In this document: piece after piece, positions 40,701-53,005 of the stretch
How the letters are laid out: every line of letters begins with the position of its first letter
Numbering within the stretch: the first letter of the stretch is position 1
The notes under the pieces: model-generated
Database searches by the model: none
What the model saw: the letters and a program-made list of their open reading frames with translations, nothing else
What the model was told of the DNA's origin: nothing
Program-made: the position numbers and the translations under genes
NCBI GenBank assembly: GCA_001792895.1
Contig: MARA01000008.1
Location: 1,116,001 to 1,180,000 of the forward strand
Length of the DNA: 64,000 nt
Direction of reading: 5' to 3'
DNA from: Lentinus brumalis
Lineage: Eukaryota > Basidiomycota > Agaricomycetes > Polyporales > Polyporaceae

Positions 40701-43067
40701 TCAACTCCTCGCGTTCACTGGCAGCGGTCGTACCTTGAGCCACAATTCCGACTTCGTGCTCTCTAAGCTCGAGCTGGGGTAGGTGATCCCGGAGAGGTTC
40801 CAGTAGACAGGCTTATCAGACAGCTCGACGGAGAAGTTGGCTAGTAGCTCTGAAATGACGACCTCTAGAGAGTTATCATGGTCAATGATACGCCCGAGTT
40901 GACGGGGGATTTGTTGGGGTACGCACTCATCTCTAGCTGGGAGAACGCGAAGCCGCTGCGCAGGAACGAGCGTCAGCTCTACAATCAATCAACGACACGG
41001 GGAGCCTATGTACGTACACGCAGGAGCGAACCCCACCGAGGAACGTCATCCTGTCAGACCCCGACAAGCATCAGTGAAGGCGCCCTTATCGAATAAAATC
41101 AACACCGCGAGGCACTCACAAATGAGAGTACACCCCAGGAATAGCTGCTTGTTCGACGGAATCAGGCAGTGGCTGGAGCCACCGTTCGGGCTTCCATTCG
41201 TGCGCGTCGTCGCCCCAGAGCACCTTGTCGCGGTTGCTCGCCATGATGCCGATGACAATGTTCGTTCCCTGGGGAATAACGAGCTGGTTGACAGCCGAGC
41301 CGTCGGCGGCTCGGATGGGCCGAGAGAGCGGCAAAACTGCGTCCTTCATTGCCCTGCCAGTGGGGCATCGTCAGTAGGTGGGACTGGGCAAAGAGCAGGA
41401 CGCACTGACCCTCGGAATGTCTGCGGCGCCGGGGCATACCTGCATGAGAAGTTTTGTCGTGAGCGGAGTCGTTAGCGCATGGACAGCGTAGACGTACAGT
41501 CGCAGGGTCTCCCGGCATACAGCGTCGAGGTATGGAAGGGCGTGCAGCTTGTCATAGTCGAGGTCCCCGCACGCCCGCGCTTCCACGACTTCGCGGCGGA
41601 GCTTCTCTTGCACATTCGGGTGCTGCGCTAGCAGGTGCAGGATCCGGGACATCGCGTTCGCCGTCGTGTCCATGGCGGCGAATAGTATGGACCTGCGATG
41701 ACCTCATTCTTAGTACACTCGATCGGATCGTGTCGTCGAGCCGACTTACGACATTTGCCCGAGCAGTTGGTCGTCCGTCAGCCTGTCCTCCGCGTCTGCT
41801 TCCCGGTTGGCCCTTACTGCAATGCGAAAGTGTGAGCCGGTGTGCACTGGGGAGGGGGAAGGCGATACTCACGCAGAATACTCATGATGTCGGACGCATC
41901 CGTCTTATCCGCCTCCAAGAAAAGCTTTTTCTCTCGGAAGATCTCAGACGAGCGAAGATGCAGGGTATCCGAGATGTGGATCATGTTCTTCAAACTGCGG
42001 AACGGGAGCCGCTCCAGGATCCATCGCCGGATACAAGCTGGTCCCAGAGAGCCCACGAACGGCGTAGCTTGGCGCAAGAGCATCATCTCCGAGGACGTCG
42101 CCTCCGGTCTGCGAATACATGTCAGTGACAAGGACGCAAGACGCGACCGAGTGAGTACCCACGCGAAATTCTTGACCGCATCCGCGTACGCATCTGCCAC
42201 GTCCTCGGTGAGGGGATCAAACGAGTGACCGATGCCGGTCTGCCCGATAAGCTCGAGCGCGGCGCGCCCCATCCACCCCAGAACGTCGACGTCGTGCGCG
42301 TCCGCTTGCACACGTGAGGAGATGGCGTCTACGAGCTGCGGACTTTGTCAGGACGCCGGCCAAGGTCGGATGTGAGACGGATGCGCAGATACCTTATGCG
42401 TCACTTGGTAGAAGATAGGGACGAGCTCTTTCAAGTGTCGCGCGGAGAAGACGGGGGTGAGCATCTTGCGCTGTCTGCGGTGCATGTCGCCTGGAGGTCC
42501 ACAGGTTTAGCGGGAACGTGTGTGGCAGGTGAGTGGATGACTTCGCACCTGTGACGGAGAGAATGCCTGGGCCGAGCATCATACAATTACTCCTGGACGT
42601 ATAGTCAGCACCTTGTGCCGGCCATGCTCGGGCTAGGACGTACTGGAGATACCACGGGAGCTCGTCATATGTCTGATTATCCCGGAGGATATGCTGCAGG
42701 GCTAGAGGGTCATAGATATACAACCATGGTTTCTGAAGCGATTGTCGGTCATTGAAGTTCCCTAGGCTGCACCCAAGTAGACCGGCACATACACTGAAGA
42801 GTCCGCTGATCTTGACAACAGGACCATACTCTTCGGCAATACCGCTGTGGAAATCCCATCCTTGTCTGTCCATCAGTTGCCCGAGGTTCCCTGGTGCTCT
42901 GGTCAGTTGCTGCTGCACCGTCACCGCGTATCTCACGCAGACATACCTGTGAGATATGAGGCCGGCGGGGGTCCTCTCAGCTTGTCGAGAGGCGAACTGG
43001 CGAAGAAGCTACGGACCACCTTCCAGGCCAGCCACACAGCGGCTAGAAGAGCGACGAGCGAGAGCAT
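40701..43067 (-). CDS. Cytochrome P450 monooxygenase (microsomal)
   Basis: A heme-thiolate oxygenase anchored in the ER. The start is the ATG of MLSLVALLAAVWLAWKVV, a signal anchor followed by the Pro-rich hinge LRGPPPASYLTG. Motifs in order across about ten exons: DRQGWDFHSGIAEEYGPVV, substrate region, SFDPLTEDVADAYADAVKNF, I-helix FAAMDTTANAMSRILHLL (the A-x-D-T-T oxygen groove), K-helix CRETLRLY (ExxR), IPQGTNIVIGIMASNRD, WKPERWL (PERF-type), and the heme loop FLGGVRSC joined by a phase-correct intron to VGF, then AFSQLEM and K. The Cys ligand is present. No break was seen. Substrate unknown. There is no redox partner or biosynthetic backbone gene beside it, so a role in a cluster is not supported; detoxification or lipid oxidation is equally possible. 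Confidence 0.9.
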
Positions 43068-43698
43068 GAGGATGGGTCTTGCGGGTGGTCTGTAAGGACG
43101 TCCACCAGAATCTGTCCCCGCAATATAAAGCGGGCCCAGCAGCAGGACTCAGAGCCACTGGCATCATCCCGGTTCGCAGCCGAGTCTACACAAACCCGCC
43201 CATAACAGCACGCGGATATGCCTTTGATCCGAGTAACGCAATGGGGCATCGAGGTGCTCGACAAGGAGCTGGCGTTCGCATGGACAGAAGCATATGGGGT
43301 GGCGTGTAACCGCGCCCTGATGCGGTACATGGTAAGTCTACGCCGAGGGTTCCCGTTAGCTGCGTTCTGATGTACGGTTTCTGAGAATTCTCCACGCACA
43401 GGTGACATGGACTTGGAAAAGAAGCACCCGGGCTCGTCGCGGTTTGAAAGTGAGATCCGCTCTGCCCGAACAGTCGTGGGTCGGGCGGGTCGGGTAATTA
43501 AATGGGCGCAACTTCCTCCGAGCGGGCGCGTCGCCGGCCGCACTCACCTTTCGAGTCCTCGGTGCTGCACGCATTTCATATACAGGATTAACCTCGCCGT
43601 AGTGTTTGAGAGGCTTCAAGCAGTTTCAGACGTCGTGGTCGGTGGCAGAGTGCATCAAGCGCTGGACGGTTGTCTTGCCGGAGTACCGGAGACCGCGC
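43068..43698. other. Divergent intergenic region
   Basis: Promoters of the P450 (minus) and the small membrane protein (plus) lie here. A short open stretch at 43407-43745 has no motif I recognise. Confidence 0.4.
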
Positions 43699-44365
43699 AT
43701 GCGCTCTTCCTCCTCCGCTGCGACCATGTCCACCTCAGACTCTAAACCTGCCGCGGCGCATGACGCCCCCGATGCCTCCCGACACGAGCTATTCGACCGC
43801 CTGCGCAACCTCGACGACATGATTCGCGCGTCAGAAGAATCAGAAGACAAGCTCCGTCGCATCTCAGAGCGCCGCCGCATCCCACCCGTCCCCGACCTCC
43901 GCTTCGAGTACAGCTACACACGCAGCATATCGTCGTACGTACACGTCGAGCGTGTGCCCGCACCGCCAAGTGTAAAGGGGAAAGAGAAGGCTGCAGACGG
44001 GGAAGAGGAGCAGGACGCACTCGCAGCAGCTGTGTCGTCCGGGGAAGTCATTCGTGTCGACTGGGGACAGGTGATATGGATCACGACGAAGGACCAGATC
44101 ATCAGCCCGCTCGTACAGGGGGCGTTATGGTGCGTGAGGAGCTCTTCTGCGTTTAGCGCGGCCGACGAATGTACGTTACAGGGGAGTTGCGAGCCATTTC
44201 CTGCGACCACTCGGCGCGCTGCTGGGTGCGCATGTACGCGGGTGGTGGGCGAAAGGCTCGCGCAAGAGCGGAGACGTACCCGAAGGCAACGGGGCGCACT
44301 GGCTGAGGAACTGGATAGGGTCCATCTTGACACCGGCACCTGCAACGGGTGCTTTCCACCGGTGA
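43699..44365 (+). CDS. Small conserved fungal protein with C-terminal membrane segment
   Basis: Two exons (43699-44129 and 44182-44365) joined in phase. The first ATG gives MRSSSSAATMS; a second in-frame ATG nine codons later is an alternative. The protein begins with a charged helix (HELFDRLRNLDDMIRASEES), then VPDLRFEYSYTRSISSY, then WITTKDQIISPLVQGALWGV, FLRPLGALLG and a Trp-rich tail. The pattern 'FExSYxRSI ... TxDQxxxPLxQGxxW' resembles fungal DUF1770-type proteins, but I am not certain. One hydrophobic segment near the C-terminus could be a tail anchor. Function unknown. Confidence 0.65.
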
Positions 44366-44461
44366 TCTTCCTGTCATACTATCGCTCGCTATTGTACAAT
44401 AACAACCTGGATGTCTGAACCCCACGCCCGCTTCCATGCCCGCCACGAATCCCTCCGCTGA

Positions 44462-45407
44462 TCACCCAGCTGACTGCGTCTGGTCCGGAGGAACGAGCTC
44501 TACCCACTCGTTGACCCACATGTACCGCGACCACAACACGTAGAGCCAGCGAAACCACACCAGCTGCGACGAGTGCTGTCTCATCGCACGGTGCGCCCGC
44601 ACGTAGCCCTTCCAGTCCGACACTACGACCGCTTCGCTTTGCGGTACGTCGGCCACACGCAAGACCTGCGACAGGAAGATGGACGCCTTGCTGAGGAGCG
44701 GCGATAGCAGTCCTACGTACTTTGCACGCAGCGGGACGGTGACGAGGGTGAAGAGGCGGGGCTGAGGCTTTCCAGGGGCGCTGCGTAGAGAGTTGATGAG
44801 GTGAGAGGCCCCCTTAGGTAGGGAGATATGGTTCGGGTGTGAGGAGATGCCGTGGTGGTCGAACGTCAGTATCTGCAGTGTCGGACCACCGGTCAGCACA
44901 AGCACAGTGGGCGTATGATTCGAGCGCGTACGGTTGTGATGTGGTGCTCGAGCACGTACGACCTGAGCACGTCGGAGATAACATGGGGGTCCCATTCGGC
45001 CGTGAAGTTATCTTGCAATTCTCTACAGAACGACAGTATAGGACACGGATGGCCTCCAACGAGTGTCAGACTCACGGTTTGTCGACGACCCATCTCCTCC
45101 CTTCCCCGATGCCGAGGACGTCCAAGCTGCCCTCCAGTTCGCGACGCCGGACGTCACCCAGGCCGTCGGCATTGCCCACACTCAGGCATAGCGAGTATAC
45201 CGTATGAGGCGGGTGCAGGGCTTCAGACAGGGCCAAGACGGTAGGTGCAAAGAACATGCATTCGTCGTCCGGATGAGCCGTCAAGAGCAGGACATTTCCG
45301 TCCGCCAGAAGCGAGAGGTTCTTCTGCGCTGGGCTTCCGAGGAATATGTTGACGAGCAACGAGACAACAAGGAGTACATGCCACAGCCGCGATACGTTGA
45401 ACATCAT
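44462..45407 (-). CDS. GPI12: N-acetylglucosaminyl-phosphatidylinositol de-N-acetylase (PIG-L/GPI12)
   Basis: This enzyme removes acetate from GlcNAc-PI, the second step of GPI-anchor synthesis, on the ER membrane. An N-terminal signal anchor (HVLLVVSLLVNIFLG) is followed by the zinc motif LLTAHPDDECMFFAP (HPDDE), LCLSVGNADGLGDVRRRELE, LEHHITTILTFDHHGISSHP with the third ligand in SHPNH, and a C-terminal hydrophobic region containing FLSQVLRVADVP. The length of about 270 residues is normal. Two adjacent ATGs occur at 45407 and 45404; the first was chosen. Its 3' end lies 96 bases from the convergent neighbour's stop. No break was seen. Confidence 0.9.
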
Positions 45408-46434
45408 GAGATTCAGGATCGTTTCGGTGGCATCGTCGTGGCAGAAAGCAAGCAAGGGCCTGAGGGCGCTTCAAGCTTCCAAGGTTCGCCTCGTGTTCGC
45501 GCGTCGCGCGGGTGCAGCTTGCCTTGCTACTCGCTCGACCCCTCAAGGCTTCAAGGCCTCAAGCTCAAGCTGCTGAACGCGAGTCACTTGTCTGGACCAC
45601 CGCGTGCAGCTCGACAGATCGCTCATACATATGTACTCGTACGCGCATCCAGCGGTACCGTACTAGTACTTACAGCACACCGGACCAAGGGGGTGGCAGA
45701 AAGTGAATAACTTACCGGAGGTCCTGAAAGTGCAATAAGCAACTTTCCGGGGACCCCCTCCCCCCCTCCCCCGTGGGAAACTACTTTATATGGTATGTTT
45801 TCGGTATGTTGTACAACAAAACTTTCCAACATAGTATGAAAGATCTCAAAATTTGAGAGTAAGGACCATATGCTGTCTCTGGTATGTTTCCCGACTATTT
45901 TAAGCTTCACAAACCGCGAATCCGTGCATGTCCTGCGACTGAGAGGGTGAGACTTCAGAGCGTTTAAGTTCCTTATATGGCCGTTCAGACGCCCATTTAC
46001 CATGCTTGAGTTGCTCGACACTGGTCACAGTCCTGTGTACCCTTACATGGAGTCTATGTCACTTCAGCAAATGTTGAAATTGCTCAGGAGCCTCACAATA
46101 TTGTCTATCAAGGCCTCAAGGAATCTCAAAGGATGTGCACAAATGACCTCCCGAAAGTGCAACAAGACCCCCGAAACCCCCCTCCCCCCCATAGGCGCCC
46201 AGTACCCACGGTCTCGGATTTTTCCGATGCCACCCCCTTGCACCGGACCGAAGCACCGCAGTCATATGCCAGGCATATCATGGCCTCCCGCCTCCGATAC
46301 CTCGGTCTAGAACGACACTGTAGACGGCGTTACGTGCAGCTGTGAAGATCTCACAGCCGCATCCATGCATGGATGCAGTCAAAAGGGCGAAGGGACGACT
46401 GTACTCTGTCCCGGACTTGCTCCGGCCAATCATC
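45408..46434. other. 1-kb spacer with two C-rich direct-repeat blocks
   Basis: A divergent spacer between GPI12 and the MFS gene. Two similar blocks about 430 bp apart in the same orientation each carry GAAAGTGCAAyAAG followed by runs of C (near 45727-45775 and 46153-46192). The AT-rich stretch between them contains repeated GGTATGTTT strings. No ORF with motifs was found. This may be a relic of a small mobile element. Confidence 0.5.
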
Positions 46435-48796
46435 ATGTCCTCGCACACGCTCGAGCTTCAAGCTGCTACTGCTGCCTCCCTCCGTTCTGCCGCATCAACA
46501 TCGAAAACCAGCCTTGATGATGCCTTGGATGAACGCGAAGATGAGGAGGAGGTCACGGATGTCGCCCCGCACATGCGGACGTCGAGCTTGCGACCAGACG
46601 TGACGGGAACTGGATCTGTCTCCTCCCTCAAGCTCCCCCACACTCACCTCCTCACCAGCGAGCGCGTTCATCGTCGCTCTGAGCTCGCCCGACACCCTCC
46701 TCTCGACTCTCCCCCTGCGGTCGAGCCCGAGGCCATTGAACTCCCCGTCATCAAGGGGTACGAGCATTCCTATGGCAAGTGTGCATCTTCGGGTGTCCGC
46801 CCGACAGATACCAGCTCCCGAGATGATGTCGTCTTCTTATCGCAGAGAGACGACGTTGAGATTGCGCCCGTGTTTCCCAGCTCGCTCACCCCGTCCGTGC
46901 TGATCGACGAGGACACGGATTTGACTGCTCCTGCAATTTCTGCTGCACAGAAGGCGGTTCAGAAACGCAAGCGGATGATCAACTTCGCAGTCCTTTGCTT
47001 TGCCATCTTTATCAACGGCTGGAACGACGGTACCACCGGCCCACTGCTGCCAAGGATTCAGTCGTATTACGGGGTGAGTATTTCAACATCCCACTGATAC
47101 ACATTGTGCAAGGCTGATGTTAAATAACGAAGCTCGGCTTCGCCACGGTGTCTCTCATCTTCGTCTTCAACGCCGTCGTGAGTGCATACAGTTTACAGTC
47201 TTCTCTCATCGCCGTGGCCGCTTTTACGTGGGTCAGGCTCGGATTTTGGCCCGGACTACCGTACTTCAGCGGCTGACAACGTCCCGTGGATCGTCTCATG
47301 ACGCACAGCGTCTGTGGTTAAGCCTGCTGGGCGGGAATTCACTACGCCCTTTCATGGTCAATTAATCACTAACGAAACAAACCCACAGGGCTTCGTTGTG
47401 GCCGCTGTGGCGAATGTATATTTGACCGATCGCTTCGGCTTCGGGAAGGTCATGTTGTTCGGTGAGCTGTCCTGCGGGATCCAGACACTCAGGCTGAACA
47501 TTCACCGTTTTCCAGGCTCTGTCTTGCAGGTGGCCGCCTACACAATGCTGTTTCCCCCGGGGCCCTTCCCGCTCATGTGCGCGGGCTTTTCAATGATCGG
47601 GTTCGCCCTCGCTCTCCAGAGTGCACACTGCAACGGGTACGTCGCGGCGTCAAAGGAGAACGTCCCTGCCAAGATTGGTTATCTGCATGCCTCTTACGGT
47701 CCGTCCGTCGCCTTTGCTTGCCCGCACAGGGCCGACGCTGACGTTCGCGGATGGGTGCAGGCTGTGGCGCCCTTATCTCTCCGCTTGTTGCGACGCAGTT
47801 CTCGAAACAGAGCCATTGGTCGTACCATTACCTCATCTCAGCGGGACTGTACGCGCTCAACTCCGTGCTGTTGTGGGTCGCCTTCCGTGGCAGACGGCAA
47901 GATGGTGCGCTCGTTTCTCTCATAGTCATGATCGATATCAACCCATATATATATATATACAATTTATTTACACAGAACTCAAGAGTGAGGCCGACGACCT
48001 CAGCCCGGACCAAGACGCGATTCAAACGAACAAGTACAAGCAGATCTTCACCATTCGCGCGGTGCACGCTCTCGCCCTCTTTTCGCTAATTTACGTCGGC
48101 ACGGAGGTCACAATCGGCGGCTGGAGTGTCACCTACGTTCAGGAGAAGCGGAACGGGAACTCCAATGCTGGGTACATCTCGTCCGGCTTCTTCGCCGGGC
48201 TTATGCTCGGGCGTCTCCTCTTGATGTGGCTCAACAAGAAGGTTCGTAGTCTGCACCTCCAAAGCTAATCAGCACCTGCTGACCGCGAGTTGCAGATAGG
48301 CGAACGCCGCGCTCTCTTTCTCTACGCTCTCCTCGCTATTCAGTTTGTCTTCCAAATCTGCTCTGCTATCGTGCGTCACGGTTGACCACGCTCTTCCCCC
48401 ATGCACAGACTGGAGGTGACGGTCTGGGTGGTGCCCTCGCTCATTGAGAACGCCGTCGCGGTTGCGTTCGTCGGACTGCTCCTCGGACCCATGTACCCGA
48501 TTCTCATGAATCACACCACGAAGATCCTCCCGCGCTGGCTCCTCACCGGCTGCATGGGCTATATCGCTGGCATCGGACAGGCCGGCTCGGCGGTACTGCC
48601 GTTCCTCACTGGTCTCCTGGCGTCGAGGTTCGGGATCACGAGTTTGCAACCGTTGTGAGTGTCCGAGTTGTGTTCCGCCGTGTGGGTGAGGTGGATGGCA
48701 TGAGGCTGACGAGGAGCGTGCAGCATTGTCTCCATGATGTCCACCATGATTGTCATTTGGGCTTTCATTCCGCGTGCACGCATGGCCCCGGTTTGA
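46435..48796 (+). CDS. MFS transporter (Bsc6/fucose-permease-like), second intact copy
   Basis: A paralogue of the gene at 22.1-24.4 kb and of the relic at 4.5-5.9 kb. The chosen start MSSHTLELQ leaves a soluble N-tail of about 175 residues; an in-frame ATG at 46369 is possible. Motifs: FAIFINGWNDGTTGPLLPRI, LGFATVSLIFVFNAV, a 200-nt intron, GFVVAAVANVYLTDRFGFGK, LFPPGPFPLMCAGFSMIGFA, SAHCNGYVAASKENVPAKIG, GALISPLVATQFSKQS, KYKQIFTIRAVHALALFSLI, GWSVTYVQEKRNGNSNAGY, GLMLGRLLLMWLNKK, GLLLGPMYPILMNHTTKILP, GYIAGIGQAGSAVLPFLTGL, and a last exon ending IVIWAFIPRARMAPV. No frame break was seen. Substrate unknown. Confidence 0.83.
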
Positions 48797-49772
48797 GCGT
48801 TCGCGCTGTGCAGGCCAGGACTACAGTCCTCCAGCTTTCAGTAATCGGGTATTTCGTTGTCAAGGGTTTATGTCGTATGTATCATCTTTGACATGAAAGG
48901 GTATTGGGTAAGGTAAACAATGAACAGTATGCCAACCACTGTACATCACCTGGAGCGGTCTCGCCGTATCGTTGCACTTAATACACAGCTACCGTATTGT
49001 CGTCCATTGGGGTCTCCGTCACATGTGAGATGCTCACAGCTGCTTAATGTTTGCTTGCTATGCTCAACATGCAACTCGTATTCCTGGCCACTAAAGTGGA
49101 CCAGGTTTGCATCGGACAAAGTCCCCATCAGTTTGGGGTGGGAAATCCCACGTGGCAGCAGCTTCTGTGTTTCAGGTCACTTGAAACGACCATTGTTTCT
49201 CGCGTTCACTCACCGCTCAACTCGGCTCAACTAGTTCAATCGCACCCGTGGCTTTGCCTCGGACGTGGGCGAGTAGTCATTCTCGCTGCCCCAAAATCTT
49301 GGATTCAATCGCACGGAGCACAAGTACACAATATTAGACTGCAAGCAAGGGATCGGGAACACCAGAGAGTGTTACTTTCTTCTTGCCAATGGTGTGCAGA
49401 GGGGAACAACGTTAACGATCACCGTCTTCAGCATGATCCAACGAGGGCGGAGGACGAGCGCGGAGCGGAGGCCCGCTCTCGTGCGCCGCGTGAAAAGGGA
49501 CTCAAGATCGAAACTGCGAGCTGCGAGCCTGAGACTCAAGTGGTGGACGAGGGCGGGCGAAGCCCGCCCGACTCGTGTACAATACAGCTGCAGAGGATTC
49601 CCTCTTTCTTCTATTTTCTGGATAGCCGGACAAACCCAGTGGCCAGGTGTGCCCGGAGGGGCGATGCTTATATACAGACCGATACGAATAACTTGAACTG
49701 TCGCATCGCGATACGGTCCACATTACCAGATTTGTCCCCATTCGCCCATTCTTCCACCACCGTTCAAACTTG
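48797..49772. other. Convergent intergenic region MFS / M28 peptidase
   Basis: Just under 1 kb with no recognisable gene. Both flanking genes end here. Confidence 0.45.
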
Positions 49773-51319
49773 CTATCCGGGGAATGGCAGCGCCGCCGGG
49801 CTGCGGTAGCCATTCTTTCCCACAGCGCGCACTCCGAGCACCGCGTTATCCTTCGACACATTCACCGTTACCTTGTTCACCAACCCGACAGGAATCACGT
49901 TCGTCCAGAACGGCGCGATCGTCGGCCTCCACACCACCTCGTATCCCGCCAATCCTTCGTCACTCCCATGCTCCCACAAGAGCGTGCTGTTGTTCGTCAG
50001 GACCGACGTGTCGATGATGACGTTCTTCGGCGTGCCTGGAGCCTGCGCGAGCGACCACAAGGCGGCACCGTTGACCTTGGCGACGCGCGCGATGAAGTCG
50101 AAGTCGCAGAACTCGATGAGGTCACCGAACTGCTGGCCGGTGACGGGGTCCACACGCACGTCCTGGTGCTGATGGGCAAAGTTCTCGTGCGGCTCCGTGA
50201 AGCGCGCCGCCGGGAAACCGCGTTCGAGGAACGGCTCGTGGTCCCCACCGCGCAGGAAGCGGTCCAGACGGTAGATCACACGGACTGCACGAGCACGGTC
50301 AGGATCGCTACGGTCTCGTCCAGGAATTCACGCACCAGTCATCCCGGTTGCGTCGTTGGTCGCGACCTCGTTCACGAACCGTGCGAGTTCGCGCGCAGGG
50401 CTGTCGTTCTCCCCTCCGATGGACTCCAGCGTCGAGATCTGCGAGGCATTGCCACCGGTGGCTGGGATTCCTTCCGCGAAGAGCCTGATGCTGAAGGGAT
50501 CGATCGTACCATCGTCTGCCTTGGAGCTCCCGACGATGTCGTTCGTGAACATGCCTTGGACGTCAGCGCCTGCGTCGAACAGGATCTGCGCGAGGTGGTC
50601 CGCGCCGAACAACCCCTGCTCCTCCCCCGCAACGGCCCCGAGCATGATCGTCGCAGCGGGCGGCGGCCTCTGCGACATGATGCGCAGAAGCTCGAGCACC
50701 ACAGCGACTCCCGAGCCATCATCATCCGCGCCGGGCGCGTCGTCCGTGAAGTTCATGATGTCCGTGACGCGCGAGTCGTAGTGGCCAGTGATGACATACA
50801 CTCGGTTTGCGTCCGACGCGCCATGGATCGTCGCAACAACGTCGCTGATGTTCGTCGGGGTCGGGATGCGGGATACCGGCTGCTGGATGTAGCTCGGGAC
50901 GGTGATCGTGATGTTCGTCCCGCGCGCAGCGCCAGCCGCGATGCTGCGCATCTCCGCCGCGAGCCAGTCGCGCGCCGCACCGATGCCGCGAACGGGGTCC
51001 GTCTGGCTGGAGAGCGTGTGGCGCGTGCCGAAGGATACAAGCTTCGTTATGGTCGCGTTCACGCGCTTCGGGTCGATCTGGGCGAGCATGCGTCGCAGCT
51101 CTGCGGTGGGAGCCTGCGGGACGAGGGCGTTTCCGGGCCTTTCGGCCAGATGTCGGTTGACGCACACTCGCGGCCAAATAGGGGGTTCACATGGGATGCC
51201 GGCGAAGTCTGGGAGTCTCTGGGACGCAGAGGATTGGCATTCGCGAGGGAAGTGGAGAGGAGGGCGAGGAAGAGAAGGCCGTTGGCGACGTGGGTGAGTT
51301 GGAACGAGCGAGGAAACAT
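49773..51319 (-). CDS. Secreted M28-family zinc aminopeptidase
   Basis: An extracellular exopeptidase likely to take part in protein degradation outside the cell. The start [20 protein letters not shown] gives a clear signal peptide ending near SLANANP. A pro-region follows, then [38 protein letters not shown], and the co-catalytic zinc ligands: His and Asp in [14 protein letters not shown] and [13 protein letters not shown], Glu-Glu in [17 protein letters not shown], Asp in [12 protein letters not shown], and His in [21 protein letters not shown]-glycosylation sites (NATITK, NITITV) fit secretion. One intron separates the N-terminal exon from the pro-region near 51.13-51.17 kb and another lies near 50.33 kb. 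All ligands are present and no break is seen. An open frame on the opposite strand is only a shadow. Confidence 0.9.
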
Positions 51320-52046
51320 GTCGACCAGTTCTTGCCCTGTACTCTTGTGTACTGCACGACCGTTGCCTATTTATTCTTTCAGCGTCGGACACGTTTCCCA
51401 TTTTGCGGCGGTGTAGCGGCGCGGAATGTCTGCAGGCCGTCCCGCATCCTCCTTCTCGTAAGTCGCGCACACTTCAGGAGGGTGGAAGCATATGGTCGCT
51501 GTCCCTGATAGTACAACGTGGTGGGAGAACGGTTGAGATCTTGTCTCGTACCTGCTTACGGGACGAGCGGCCCCTGCGAATTGCGGTCATGGGCAAGTCA
51601 TGGGATGGCTGAAGAACTATCGTGAGTATGTATCCGGACCACAGACCATGAACATTCTTGAACATTGCGCCTTCTTGCAGAGGATCTGATCGGAAGCTGT
51701 ACGCTGCTAACAATGGGGCCGAAGGGGACTGCAGGCATGAGAGAGTAGCCAGGAATATCTCACGATTCGCAAGAGTCACACTCACGGGTGTATTGATGGA
51801 GCACGTACGAACTACACCTAAGATGCTTCTCATTCCTGATATAAACCGGCATATATAGATCGCGCACGCCAGAAAGGTTCACCACGGCATACATTGGAAG
51901 TCGCTGATGCTCGCCATTGACGCTGAGGTGGTCCAGGGTGTATTAGTATCCGGGCCGTGGACGAAAAAGAAACTTCACGCACTGCAGTGCGGTTTACCAA
52001 GCATAGGTCTACACGAGAATAATCAGCAAGAACCCGGCATGAGGCA
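51320..52046. other. Upstream region of the M28 peptidase
   Basis: No gene was recognised. It contains the promoter of the M28 gene and a CT-rich leader immediately upstream of its ATG (minus strand). Confidence 0.4.
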
Positions 52047-52680
52047 CTATCCACACGAACAGTCAACGTAGGACATCACGTCATTGTTCTGATCCTGAAC
52101 GAGCATGTCGCTGAGCTCGATCTCGTAGCCATCGTTCTGCTGGGCAACGGTGAACTTGGGCGTGTGCCCTCGCTGAGCAGATCGATGTTCCAAGATGTTT
52201 CCGAGCTGCAGCGGTGTTGTCTTCATCATCGCCAGCACGTAAACCGGGAGCGTCCTACAAGATAAGAACAGATTTCTCCGTGAGCATCTGGCGAACGCAC
52301 CCGTATCATGCAACATGGAGACCGCTGCTCACCGGCTTAGAGTATACTCAGTTTGTGCTGACAGAAAACCACTCGCTTTCCCGCAGGAGGAGTGCCACCG
52401 CCGCGTCCATATCGGCGAAACTGGGACACGTTCTCGACCAGCGTCACCACCCTTAATGCGACATCGTGTACGCGCATCCGACGTTGCTGTTCCGAGGGCA
52501 GACTGTATGTAGGCGCACTGCTTGTCGTCCAGTGTCCGTGCATGTTCAAGAGCAATGGTCAGGGTCTTGTGAGCATTTCCCAGGAAGCGGCGGGTACGTC
52601 TCTCCTCCCATTTCTCCCCGCCGACCTCGTTGCTGTCTATGGCTGTCGCTATTTGGTTGGGTCGATAGCGGCTCACAGGC
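52047..52680 (-). pseudogene. Fragmentary coding region, unknown
   Basis: Several minus-strand pieces read like protein but in different frames: LTIALEHARTLDDKQCAYIQ, then HDVALRVVTLVENVSQF, then a third frame with MDAAVALLLRESEWFS, then after an intron-like gap LPVYVLAMMKTTPLQLGNIL and YEIELSDMLVQDQNNDV before a TAG stop. The frame changes within one apparent exon (52330-52560) suggest a decayed gene. I do not recognise the family and the call is tentative. Confidence 0.35.
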
Positions 52681-53005
52681 CATTGGAGGCGCTATGCGGG
52701 GGCTGCGGGATGTGAGAGCGGCCACGCGCGCAATTGAAGCATATATTAGCGGGTATCCAAGAGGAGAGAGATGGGAGACGTCGAGCAGCAGGTGGTCCTC
52801 GTTGTGAGCCGCAGCGAGCACGGAGCTCTTCCCGGCGAGCGCGAGTTGCCGCATTTGGCCATTTGTTTGGCAAGAGGTTTAGAACCAAACAAACCTCATG
52901 CTGATGATCTCATTGCCCCAAAGGGCAACTGGGTTTCTTCCTCGCACAAACTTCCCTTCCCTCTTTCTTGAACTCGAAACTAGCCTTTCGAACTTCTTGG
53001 GCAGA

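Noticed and set aside
40976..41020. Apparent frame break in the P450 heme loop
   Set aside because: Reading the donor as GTACGT after TGCGT joins SC to VGF in phase, so the motif is intact.
40701..43067. Possibility that the P450 belongs to a biosynthetic cluster
   Set aside because: Neighbours are NUP96, a small conserved protein and GPI12. No terpene synthase, PKS, NRPS or tailoring enzymes are adjacent.
49770..51416. 548-residue plus-strand open frame opposite the M28 peptidase
   Set aside because: It is antisense to exons with clear zinc-ligand motifs. Its Arg/Asp/Val-rich composition is typical of a shadow frame.
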